DNA of 64,000 nucleotides from Comamonas thiooxydans (GTDB lineage Bacteria; Pseudomonadota; Gammaproteobacteria; Burkholderiales; Burkholderiaceae_C): NCBI RefSeq assembly GCF_000964545.1, contig NZ_BBVD01000007.1, positions 372,001 to 436,000 of the forward strand, read 5' to 3'. Shown here piece after piece: positions 52,405-59,081 of the stretch. The notes under the pieces are model-generated. The model did not search any database. It was not told the origin of the DNA and saw only the letters and a list, made by a program, of their open reading frames with translations. The position numbers and the translations under genes were made by a program. The first letter of the stretch is position 1. Every line of letters starts with the position of its first letter.

Positions 52405-53406
52405 ATGAATTCTGATGCTGCCAATTCGCGTCTGATCGACGCACCGCGAGCTTTGAACCTGGCCCGTGAAGCCCTGGATATAGAGGCCGCTGCCTTGCGT
52501 GCGATGTCGGTGCGCCTCAATGGCGCATTCACGGCGGTGGTTCAGCGCATTCTGCAGCTGCCAGGCCGTGTGGTGGTCATGGGCATGGGTAAAAGCGGGC
52601 ATGTGGGCCGGAAGGTGGCTGCGACGCTCGCGTCCACAGGGACCCCTGCCTTTTTCGTGCACCCCGCAGAAGCCAGTCATGGCGATCTGGGCATGCTGAC
52701 GCAGGACGATCTGGTGCTGGCCCTGTCCAATAGTGGCGAGACCGATGAGCTGACGGGCGTGTTGCCTGCCATCAAGCGCATGGGCGTGCCCCTGGTGGCC
52801 GTGACCGGCGGTCTGCAATCGACACTGGCCAAGCATGCGGACTGGGTGCTGGACACCCATGTCGACAAGGAAGCTTGTCCCTTGAACCTGGCTCCCACTG
52901 CCAGCACCACGGCTCAGCTGGCCATGGGAGATGCGCTGGCCGTGGCCTTGCTCGATGCCCGGGGCTTTGGTGCCGAGGATTTTGCGCGCTCACACCCCGG
53001 AGGAGCATTGGGACGACGACTGCTGACCCATGTGCGCGATGTGATGCGTCGTGGTGTCGATGTGCCGCAGGTTGCCCAGGATGTGAGCAGCGTGGACCTG
53101 ATGCGCGAAATGAGTGCCAAGGGCCTGGGCTGCTCTGCCGTGGTCAACGCATCCGGTGAGCTGGTGGGGATCTTTACCGATGGTGATTTGCGCCGCTGCG
53201 TGGAAGCCGGCGTGGATCTGCGCAGCCGCACGGCGCAGGACGTCATGCATGCCAGGCCTCTGACGATCAAGCCCGATCTGCTGGCGGTGGCTGCGGCACG
53301 CATGATGGAAGAACATGGCATTACCGCAGTGCTGGTGGCCGATGACAATCAGCGCCTGCAGGGTGTGGTGCATATTCGCGATCTGATGCGTGCCAAGGTG
53401 ATTTGA
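52405..53406 (+). CDS. kdsD: D-arabinose 5-phosphate isomerase
   Basis: Interconverts ribulose 5-phosphate and arabinose 5-phosphate, first step to Kdo of lipopolysaccharide. The 333-residue protein has an SIS domain (VVVMGMGKSGHVGRKVAATL, STGTPAFFVHPAEASHGDLG, LALSNSGETDEL) and two CBS domains (about 210-333). CPLNLAPTASTTAQLAMGDA is the family hallmark. Its stop overlaps the kdsC start by one base (TGATG). Confidence 0.97.
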   Translation: MNSDAANSRLIDAPRALNLAREALDIEAAALRAMSVRLNGAFTAVVQRILQLPGRVVVMGMGKSGHVGRKVAATLASTGTPAFFVHPAEASHGDLGMLTQDDLVLALSNSGETDELTGVLPAIKRMGVPLVAVTGGLQSTLAKHADWVLDTHVDKEACPLNLAPTASTTAQLAMGDALAVALLDARGFGAEDFARSHPGGALGRRLLTHVRDVMRRGVDVPQVAQDVSSVDLMREMSAKGLGCSAVVNASGELVGIFTDGDLRRCVEAGVDLRSRTAQDVMHARPLTIKPDLLAVAAARMMEEHGITAVLVADDNQRLQGVVHIRDLMRAKVI

Positions 53407-53966
53407 TGAACCGACCTGCTCTGACACCCCGCCAGCAATGGGACCCACAGCTGTTGCTCAAGGCCCAGGGAATTCGTGTGGCCTTCTTCGATGTGGATGG
53501 CGTCCTGACCGACGGCGGCCTTTACTTCTCGGGTGAGGGTGAGGTCCTCAAGCGCTTTCATACGCTGGATGGTCATGGCCTGAAAATGTTGCAAAAGGCC
53601 GGCATCACGCCGGCCGTGGTGACGGGGCGAGATTCTGCGCCGCTGCGTTTGCGCTTGAAGCAACTGGGCATTGAACATGCGCGCTTTGGCACGGAGGACA
53701 AAGTGCCGGCTGCCGAGTCCATCCTGGCTGAACTGGGTCTGCAATGGCCGCAGGCCGCCGCCATGGGGGACGACTGGCCCGATCTTCCCGTCATGCGTCG
53801 CAGCCACTTTTCTTGCGCACCCGCCAATGCCCATGACGAGGCATCGCATGTGGCGGACTGGGTCAGTGCCAAGAATGGCGGAGAGGGGGCGGTGCGGCAG
53901 TTCTGCGATCTGCTGCTGGCCGCCAATGGTGCTTATGCGGCGCTGCTTTCGGGGTATGGCTCATGA
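53406..53966 (+). CDS. kdsC: 3-deoxy-D-manno-octulosonate 8-phosphate phosphatase
   Basis: HAD-family phosphatase releasing Kdo from Kdo-8-P. The 186-residue protein has motif I FFDVDGVLTDGGLYFSGEGE, the RFHTLDGHGLKMLQKAGI segment, motif II VVTGRDS and motif III GDDWPDLPVM. No cap domain, as expected for C0 HADs that form tetramers. Placed between kdsD and lptC with overlapping ends, so the three are one translational unit. Confidence 0.96.
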   Translation: MNRPALTPRQQWDPQLLLKAQGIRVAFFDVDGVLTDGGLYFSGEGEVLKRFHTLDGHGLKMLQKAGITPAVVTGRDSAPLRLRLKQLGIEHARFGTEDKVPAAESILAELGLQWPQAAAMGDDWPDLPVMRRSHFSCAPANAHDEASHVADWVSAKNGGEGAVRQFCDLLLAANGAYAALLSGYGS

Positions 53967-54583
53967 GCGGGCAATGGCGCCGTGTGGGCGACAAGGCCTC
54001 GATGTACCTCCCCGTGCTCATCATGGGCCTGCTGGCGCTGGGCACCTGGTGGCTGGTGCGCAATGCTCCCAAGCCGATTGTCAGTGGCGCGGAGAAGGCC
54101 GTGCGGCACGATCCAGACTATTTCCTCAAAGACTTCGTCATCAAGAATTTCGAAGCATCGGGCCGCCTCAAAAATCGACTGAATGGCACGACAGGTGAGC
54201 ACTTTCCCGATACCGATACGCTGGAAGTCTACGACGCACGTATGCTGAGCTTCACGCCTGATGGACGCAAGACCGTGGGCAGCTCCAACCGGGCATTGAG
54301 CAATGGCGACGGCTCGGAAATCCAGATGTTCGGCCAGGCCGTCATTCAGCGCGAGCCGGTGCCTGCAACTGCAACCCAGAAGGCCTTGCCTGCCATGCGG
54401 CTGGAGAGCGAGTTCCTGCAAATCTGGCCCAATGACGAGCGCGTCAGCACCAACAAAGCGGTGGTCATGACCCGTGGCAATGACAGATTTACGGGTGACA
54501 GCATGCAGTATGCGCACCTTGATCAGATTCTGCAGATGCAGGGGCGGGTCAAGGGTGTCATCCTGCCCAACCAAAAGCCGTAA
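53963..54583 (+). CDS. lptC: LPS export protein LptC
   Basis: Bitopic inner-membrane subunit of the LptBFGC transporter that hands LPS to LptA. The 206-residue protein has one N-terminal helix (about 14-33, MYLPVLIMGLLALGTWWLVR) and a periplasmic beta-jellyroll (PDYFLKDFVIKNFEASGRLK, GEHFPDTDTLEVYDARMLSF, GNDRFTGDSMQYAHLDQILQ). ATGA overlap with kdsC. Unusually, lptA and lptB do not follow; an SDR gene starts 3 bp after the stop. Confidence 0.93.
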   Translation: MSGQWRRVGDKASMYLPVLIMGLLALGTWWLVRNAPKPIVSGAEKAVRHDPDYFLKDFVIKNFEASGRLKNRLNGTTGEHFPDTDTLEVYDARMLSFTPDGRKTVGSSNRALSNGDGSEIQMFGQAVIQREPVPATATQKALPAMRLESEFLQIWPNDERVSTNKAVVMTRGNDRFTGDSMQYAHLDQILQMQGRVKGVILPNQKP

Positions 54584-54586
54584 ATC

Positions 54587-55378
54587 ATGGCAGGGCATGG
54601 GGCCGGACTCGTCTATATCACCGGTGCTTCCAGCGGCATTGGGCAGGCCCTGGCCTGGTACTACTATCAGCGTGGCTGGTCGATCGCATTGGTGGCAAGA
54701 CGCACCGTGCTCATGGAGCAATGGGCGCAGTCCATGCGAATGGATGCATCCCGCTACGCCGTTTATGGTGCGGATGTCACGAACATAGCAAGTGCTTGCA
54801 GTGCTGCGAATGCCTGTCTTGAGCGCCAGGGTCTGCCTGATGTTGTTATTGCCAACGCGGGTGTCAGCTGGGGTGTGGATACCGCCTTGCGCGAGGATCT
54901 TGAGGTTATGCAGCAGGTGCTGGCCAGCAACACCATGGGGCTGGCTGCAAGCTTCCAGCCGTTTATTGCACCCATGGTGCGACGCGGCTCCGGGCGTCTG
55001 GTGGGTATTTGCAGTGTGGCTGGTATTCGCGGCTTGCCCGGCCATGCCGCATATTCGGCCAGTAAAGCGGCAGCCATTGCTTACTGTGAGAGTCTGCGTG
55101 TTGAGTTGCAGAAATCCGGGGTCTCTGTGACCAGTTTATTGCCTGGCTATGTGGACACTCCGTTGACGAAAAATAATCCGTATTCCATGCCTTTTCTGCT
55201 TTCGCCCGAGGAGTTCGCAAGGCGTGCCTTTCGTGTTATCGAGCGCAAAGCCAGATATGCGATTATTCCCTGGCAGATGAGGATTGTCGGCAGCGTAATG
55301 CGGCTGTTGCCCGCTTATCTGTGGGATAGATTGACTCTGGGGAAAACCAGAAAGCCCAGGCATCTAAAAAAGGATTGA
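54587..55378 (+). CDS. SDR-family oxidoreductase
   Basis: A 263-residue classical short-chain dehydrogenase. Cofactor motif TGASSGIG at about 13-20, NAG in VVIANAGVSWG, the catalytic Ser in ICSVAGIRG and YxxxK in AAYSASKAAAIAYCESLRVE. PGYVDTPLTKNNPYSMPFLL follows, typical of membrane-associated SDRs acting on lipids. The C-terminus is basic and partly hydrophobic (RIVGSVMRLLPAYLWDRLTL), which suggests membrane attachment. Lies 3 bp after lptC, so probably in the kdsD-kdsC-lptC operon; a role in envelope lipid metabolism is inference. Confidence 0.9.
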   Translation: MAGHGAGLVYITGASSGIGQALAWYYYQRGWSIALVARRTVLMEQWAQSMRMDASRYAVYGADVTNIASACSAANACLERQGLPDVVIANAGVSWGVDTALREDLEVMQQVLASNTMGLAASFQPFIAPMVRRGSGRLVGICSVAGIRGLPGHAAYSASKAAAIAYCESLRVELQKSGVSVTSLLPGYVDTPLTKNNPYSMPFLLSPEEFARRAFRVIERKARYAIIPWQMRIVGSVMRLLPAYLWDRLTLGKTRKPRHLKKD

Positions 55379-55381
55379 GTG

Positions 55382-55420
55382 GAAGACATTGGGAAAATGA
55401 CTATGCATTTGAATGTCTTC
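55382..55420. repeat. Inverted repeat after the SDR gene
   Basis: GAAGACATT (55382-55390) and AATGTCTTC (55412-55420), 9 bp each with a 21-bp loop, directly before the terminator at 55428. Confidence 0.5.
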
Positions 55421-55427
55421 AAAAATA

Positions 55428-55455
55428 AATAAAGGCACGATATCGTGCCTTTATT
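55428..55455. terminator. Bidirectional terminator between SDR and RRM protein genes
   Basis: AATAAAGGCACGAT / ATCGTGCCTTTATT is a perfect 28-bp palindrome with A/T ends, serving both converging genes. Confidence 0.82.
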
Positions 55456-55475
55456 GCTGAGCTGCTAAAAGGAGC

Positions 55476-55964
55476 TCATTCGCCGTGGTTATTGCCACCG
55501 CCGTAGCCGCCGCGACCGCCGTGGCGTGGGCCTGAGCCATAGGGGCTGCGGAAGCCGCCTTCGCCGCGACCACCACCGCCATAGCCGCCGCCATCACCGC
55601 GACCATAGCCACCACCTTCACTGCGGCCACCGTAACCGCCATCGCGATTACCGCCGCCAAAACCGCCTTCACTGCGGAAGCCGCCTCCATAACCGCCGGA
55701 GCGAGGGGGGCGGGGTTCCATAGGGCGTGCCTCATTCACGACGAGGCTGCGACCCCCGAGGGGCTGACCATTCATGCCTTGAATGGCGGCTTGTGCTTCT
55801 GCTTCGCTGGCCATTTCCACAAAACCAAAGCCTTTGGAGCGGCCGGTGTCTCGTTCCATCATGACGCGTGCACTTGCTACGGCTCCAAACTGGCTGAACG
55901 CCTGCTCAAGATCGTTGTCACGCACACCATAAGGAAGGTTGCCGACATACAGCTTATTGCCCAT
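55476..55964 (-). CDS. RRM-domain RNA-binding protein, glycine-rich tail (copy 1)
   Basis: A 162-residue protein with one RNA-recognition motif at about 1-80: RNP2 is KLYVGNLPY and RNP1 is SKGFGFVEM. The tail (about 88-162) is almost entirely Gly with Tyr, Arg, Ser and Phe, resembling RGG/GGY boxes of eukaryotic and cyanobacterial cold-induced RNA-binding proteins. Start by AGGAG. A paralogue lies immediately upstream on the same strand, separated by a terminator and a leader of some 190 bp. RNA chaperone function is inferred from the family. Confidence 0.93.
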   Translation of the reverse strand: MGNKLYVGNLPYGVRDNDLEQAFSQFGAVASARVMMERDTGRSKGFGFVEMASEAEAQAAIQGMNGQPLGGRSLVVNEARPMEPRPPRSGGYGGGFRSEGGFGGGNRDGGYGGRSEGGGYGRGDGGGYGGGGRGEGGFRSPYGSGPRHGGRGGYGGGNNHGE

Positions 55965-56140
55965 TAATAACTCCTAGCTCCTCAATGCTTCAATGGCGCG
56001 ATCGAATTCAGGACGTCCACTGCATATCCATGGGAAAACATGCAAAAAATCCTGAACACTTATTCGCTTGTGAACGGGAAATGCCCGAGAAAGGAATTAT
56101 GACGGAGAACAATGAAAAAAATAAATGCTCGAAAACCGCA

Positions 56141-56157
56141 TTGCTAACGTTTAGCAA
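56141..56157. repeat. Inverted repeat TTGCTAA-CGT-TTAGCAA
   Basis: A perfect 7-bp inverted repeat with a 3-nt spacer, upstream of the copy 1 RRM gene and directly beside the terminator of copy 2. Possible operator or part of the 5' leader. Confidence 0.45.
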
Positions 56158-56189
56158 CAAAAAAAGGATCCGAAGATCCTTTTTTTGTT
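56156..56189 (-). terminator. Intrinsic terminator after RRM copy 2
   Basis: On the minus strand AACAAAAAAAGGATC and GATCCTTTTTTTGTT form a 15-bp perfect stem closed by a TTCG tetraloop on a C-G pair. It separates the tandem paralogues. Confidence 0.9.
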
Positions 56190-56204
56190 ATTGGCAATAA
56201 CTGA

Positions 56205-56591
56205 TTAGTAGCTATTGCGACGGCCGTAGCCGCCGTCGCCACGGCCACCGCCGAAGCCGCCGTCACCACGGCCACCGCCAAAACCACCTTCACGACCGCC
56301 GCCGAAGCCGCCGCCGAAGCCGCCGGAGCGGGGAGGACGAGGCTCCATGGGGCGTGCTTCGTTCACGACCAGATCACGACCGCCACGGTTTTGGCCGTGC
56401 AGGCCTTGGATAGCGGCTTGTGCTTCGGCATCGCTGCCCATTTCCACAAAGCCAAAACCCTTGGAACGGCCGGTGTCGCGCTCCATCATCACCTTGGCGC
56501 TGTTCACAGTGCCGAATTCGCTGAAGCTGTCTTGCAGATCTTGGTCGCGGAAGGAATAAGGCAGATTGCCTACGTAAAGCTTGTTGCCCAT
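56205..56591 (-). CDS. RRM-domain RNA-binding protein, glycine-rich tail (copy 2)
   Basis: A 128-residue paralogue of the downstream gene: the RRM (KLYVGNLPYSFRDQDLQDSF, RDTGRSKGFGFVEM) is nearly the same, including the shared ARPMEPRPPRSGG junction, while the Gly/Arg tail is shorter (about 90-128) and built of GGGRGDGGF units. Start by AGGAG at 56591; an open frame reaching 56717 is unlikely to be translated. About 280 bp of leader and promoter region lie upstream. Confidence 0.93.
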   Translation of the reverse strand: MGNKLYVGNLPYSFRDQDLQDSFSEFGTVNSAKVMMERDTGRSKGFGFVEMGSDAEAQAAIQGLHGQNRGGRDLVVNEARPMEPRPPRSGGFGGGFGGGREGGFGGGRGDGGFGGGRGDGGYGRRNSY

Positions 56592-56871
56592 GCTGGACTC
56601 CTGAAAAAACTTGAAAACGCGATGGAGCCCTAGGGAGTCAGCCTTGGATGACAACATTAGAGACGCTAACGCACTTGCCCCATCCAGAAATTGCTTTCCA
56701 GACAAAGACTCAAGCATTATGAGTCACAAGAGAAGCCGTAGTATTACGAAAAGATCAAATTTCGTGCTTGTAACAACATTGTCCTGATGGGAGTTACCCT
56801 GAAATACAAAATTTTGAATATCCAAATACGCAGATGCCTTACAGGGTTAAGCATGTAGAATGACGGCTACT
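56592..56871. other. Divergent promoter region, RRM copy 2 / Mn riboswitch
   Basis: AT-richer than average. It should contain the RRM promoter and a long RRM leader on the minus strand, and on the plus strand the riboswitch promoter; TAGAAT near 56856 is a -10 candidate about 16 bp before the aptamer. I see no gene in it. Confidence 0.4.
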
Positions 56872-57043
56872 TTCTTTGGGGAGTAGGCCGTTCGGCAGCC
56901 GTCTGCCGGATGCATGCGTCAACAGACTTGGGTCCTCGCGACCTATGGCGCATGCGGTACCGCGTGCAATGCGTGGTGCGACCGGCCGAGACCATTGATT
57001 ACGTACCGAGAAAACCTATGAAGAGATAGGCCGGAGTCGGTGC
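56872..57043 (+). ncRNA. yybP-ykoY manganese riboswitch upstream of the TMEM165-like gene
   Basis: CTTTGGGGAGTAGGCCG (GGGGAGTAG at 56878-56886) and CGGCCGAGACC (56983-56993) are the two conserved strands of the Mn2+-binding yybP-ykoY aptamer; GGCCG / CGGCC pair. Behind the aptamer, GGCCGGAGT (57029-57037) pairs perfectly with ACTCCGGCC (57064-57072), burying the GGAG ribosome site of the GTG start at 57044. GGCCGG can instead pair with CCGGCC (56982-56987) of the aptamer, and CCTAT / ATAGG (57015-57019 with 57026-57030) is a third option, so mutually exclusive folds exist. Confidence 0.9.
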
Positions 57044-57655
57044 GTGATCAATGCGTTCTGGCAACTCCGGCCGTCTATCCCCATCATGGAAGCCTTTCTC
57101 ATATCCACCTCCATCGTCGCCCTGGCCGAGATGGGGGACAAGACCCAACTGCTGTCATTGGTACTGGCAGCCAAGTTCCGCAAGCCACTGCCCATCGTGG
57201 CCGGCATTTTTGCCGCGACGCTGGTCAATCATGCTCTGGCCGGCGCCGTGGGCAACTGGATCACCACGATGCTAGGTCCCGATGTGCTGCGCTGGATCTT
57301 GGGGGTTTCATTCATCCTCATGGCGGGCTGGATGCTGATTCCCGACAAGTTAGACGATGACGATACCGGCAATGGCGCCGGGCGTTGGGGTGTCTTCGGT
57401 ACGACGCTGATGCTGTTCTTCCTGGCCGAGATGGGGGACAAGACCCAACTGGCCACGGTGGGTCTGGCCGCCAAGTACCCTCTGTCGTATTACTGGGTGG
57501 TGGCTGGCACCACGCTGGGCATGATGCTGGCCAATGCACCGGTGGTGTGGTTTGGCGAGAAGATCACCAAGAAGCTGCCGATCAAGACGATTCACCGTGT
57601 GTGCGCCGTGATCTTCCTGGTGCTGGGTGTGGCGGCGCTCCTGACCAAAGTGTGA
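57044..57655 (+). CDS. TMEM165/GDT1 (UPF0016) family putative Mn2+ exporter
   Basis: A 203-residue (or 189 from ATG 57086) inner-membrane protein with six helices in two homologous halves, each with the family signature E-x-G-D-(K/R)-(T/S): LAEMGDKTQLLSLVLAAKF and LAEMGDKTQLATVGLAAKY. Members export Mn2+ or exchange Ca2+/Mn2+ for protons. The yybP-ykoY riboswitch in front supports manganese. The GTG start is favoured by GGAG seven bases upstream; the ATG at 57086 gives the more typical N-terminus (MEAFLISTS) but has no ribosome site. The two signature motifs are encoded by an identical 31-bp sequence exactly 300 bp apart. Confidence 0.92.
   Translation: MINAFWQLRPSIPIMEAFLISTSIVALAEMGDKTQLLSLVLAAKFRKPLPIVAGIFAATLVNHALAGAVGNWITTMLGPDVLRWILGVSFILMAGWMLIPDKLDDDDTGNGAGRWGVFGTTLMLFFLAEMGDKTQLATVGLAAKYPLSYYWVVAGTTLGMMLANAPVVWFGEKITKKLPIKTIHRVCAVIFLVLGVAALLTKV
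57121..57451. repeat. 31-bp exact direct repeat inside the TMEM165-like gene
   Basis: Positions 57121-57151 and 57421-57451 are identical, starting CCTGGCCGAGATGGGGGACA, at a spacing of exactly 300 bp (100 codons). They encode the two ExGDKT motifs. Confidence 0.9.
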
Positions 57656-57720
57656 AACTACCGAAAGCATAGCTATTTGCACAAGGCTCAAAAGGCTTGG
57701 ACAGCTTTGACAGTCTGCTT

Positions 57721-57750
57721 TTGAGTTCGGTGCAATGAATGCAGTACACT
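57721..57750 (+). promoter_or_regulatory. Probable sigma-70 promoter of metX
   Basis: TTGAGT (57721-57726), 18-bp spacer, TACACT (57745-57750). A transcript from here would start near 57757, directly before the SAM-II aptamer at 57761. Confidence 0.5.
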
Positions 57751-57760
57751 GCACTTTTCA

Positions 57761-57814
57761 CGCGCCGATTTGCCAAAGCTTGCGGGCGCTTTATAAATCC
57801 AGCTAAAGACCCGT
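57761..57814 (+). ncRNA. SAM-II (SAM-alpha) riboswitch upstream of metX
   Basis: The block CGCGCCGATTTGCCAAAGCT, TTGCGGGCGC and TATAAATCCAGCTAAAGACC follows the SAM-II consensus (GCGC-C/U-GAUUU-N2-C ... UUGC-N2-GCGC ... UAAAU-N2-AGCUAAA). P1 is GCGCC (57762-57766) with GGCGC (57785-57789); the GATTT and AGCTAAA elements form the pseudoknot around S-adenosylmethionine. The gene downstream makes an activated homoserine for methionine synthesis, the usual SAM-II target. The end differs from the textbook version: GACCCG replaces the purine-rich ribosome-site-like tail. Confidence 0.88.
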
Positions 57815-57835
57815 CCGCGAAGTGACAGTACACCG

Positions 57836-57869
57836 ACCCGGCCTCGTTTTTAGCGATGCCGGGTTTTTT
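57836..57869 (+). terminator. Terminator of the metX riboswitch
   Basis: ACCCGGC (57836-57842) pairs with GCCGGGT (57858-57864), followed by a six-T run ending 3 bp before the metX ATG. ACCCG in the aptamer tail (57809-57813) can pair with CGGGT (57860-57864) as an antiterminator, so SAM binding could switch transcription off. This mechanism is inferred from complementarity. Confidence 0.75.
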
Positions 57870-57872
57870 CAT

Positions 57873-59081
57873 ATGTCCTTCATCGCGACACCTCAGTTCA
57901 TGCATTTTGATGAGCCGCTGCCCTTGCAGAGCGGTGGCTCCATCGCCGACTACGATCTTGCCTTCGAGACCTATGGCCAGCTCAATGCCGACAAGAGCAA
58001 TGCCATCGTGGTCTGTCATGCGCTCAATGCCTCCCACCATGTAGCAGGCAGCTACGAGGGCCAGCCCAAGAGCGAGGGCTGGTGGGACAACATGATCGGT
58101 CCGGGCAAGCCCGTCGATACCGACAAGTTCTTTGTCATCGGCATCAACAATCTGGGCTCCTGCTTCGGCTCTACCGGCCCCATGCACACCAACTCGGCCA
58201 CGGGCAAGCCCTATGGTGCGGATTTTCCCGTGGTGACGGTGGAGGACTGGGTGGATGCGCAGGCACGTTTGCTGGACCGCCTGGGCATAGGCAAGCTCGC
58301 CGCCGTGCTGGGCGGCAGCCTGGGCGGCATGCAGGCCCTGTCCTGGTCGCTGCGCTATCCCGAGCGCATGCGCCATGCCGTGGTGGTGGCCAGTGCGCCG
58401 AATCTGAACGCCGAGAACATTGCCTTCAACGAGGTGGCGCGTCGCGCCATCGTCACCGACCCGGATTTCAACGGTGGCCATTTCTACGAGCATGGCGTGG
58501 TGCCCGCGCGCGGCCTGCGCATCGCGCGCATGATTGGTCACATCACTTATCTCAGCGATGACGTGATGAACCAGAAGTTCGGCCGCAGTCTCAGGGCCCC
58601 CGCACTCCTCGCTGAGGGGGCTGACCCGACTCGGGGCGGCCCGGCGCCGGATCGGCGCGATTACCTGTACAGCACCCAGGATGTGGAGTTCCAGATCGAG
58701 AGCTATCTGCGCTACCAGGGCGAGAAGTTCAGCGGCTACTTTGACGCCAACACCTATCTGCTCATCACACGCGCACTGGACTATTTCGATCCGGCGCGCT
58801 CCCATGACGGCGATCTGACCCGAGCGCTGGCCGTGGCCAAGGCCCGGTTTCTGCTCGTGAGCTTCACGACGGACTGGCGCTTCGCTCCGGCGCGCAGCCG
58901 AGAGATCGTCAAGTCGCTGCTGGAGAACAACCGCGACGTCAGCTATGCCGAGATCGACGCCCCCCATGGTCATGATGCGTTTTTGCTTGATGACCCACGC
59001 TATATGGGCGTGATGCGCTCCTATTTTGAAGGCATTGCCAAAGAACTGAACACCGCCGAACGCGCAGGAGAAGCCGCATGA
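57873..59081 (+). CDS. metX: Homoserine O-acyltransferase (MetX) with internal insertion
   Basis: Acylates homoserine (acetyl or succinyl donor) at the start of methionine biosynthesis. The 402-residue alpha/beta-hydrolase has FETYGQLNADKSNAIVVCHA, GINNLGSCFGSTGP, the nucleophile elbow GGSLGGMQAL (Ser149) and the late APHGHDAFLLDD with the catalytic His. It is about 20 residues longer than usual. The extra piece, about residues 241-262 (RAPALLAEGADPTRGGPAPD), interrupts the region between FGRSL and YSTQDVEFQIESYL and is encoded by a GC-rich palindromic stretch. Start ATG follows the riboswitch terminator. Stop overlaps metW (ATGA). Confidence 0.94.
   Translation: MSFIATPQFMHFDEPLPLQSGGSIADYDLAFETYGQLNADKSNAIVVCHALNASHHVAGSYEGQPKSEGWWDNMIGPGKPVDTDKFFVIGINNLGSCFGSTGPMHTNSATGKPYGADFPVVTVEDWVDAQARLLDRLGIGKLAAVLGGSLGGMQALSWSLRYPERMRHAVVVASAPNLNAENIAFNEVARRAIVTDPDFNGGHFYEHGVVPARGLRIARMIGHITYLSDDVMNQKFGRSLRAPALLAEGADPTRGGPAPDRRDYLYSTQDVEFQIESYLRYQGEKFSGYFDANTYLLITRALDYFDPARSHDGDLTRALAVAKARFLLVSFTTDWRFAPARSREIVKSLLENNRDVSYAEIDAPHGHDAFLLDDPRYMGVMRSYFEGIAKELNTAERAGEAA
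58592..58655 (+). repeat. Probable intergenic-repeat insertion within metX
   Basis: AGGGCCCCCGCACTCCTCGC, then TGAGGGGGCTGACCCGACTC and GGGGCGGCCCGGCGCCGG. The CTCCTCGCTGAGGGGGCTGA part resembles the GC-rich intergenic elements of this family of bacteria. It is in frame and free of stops in the coding frame. Confidence 0.5.

Noticed and set aside
51736..52860. Extended apt reading frame with about 190 extra N-terminal codons
   Set aside because: Family length and the conserved start fit 52293; the extension is antisense to kdsD and shows no similarity to known domains.
55500..55740. Periodic GGC/GCC repeats that could suggest a CRISPR array or tandem repeat locus
   Set aside because: They are codons of the glycine-rich tail of an RRM protein; there are no constant repeats with unique spacers.
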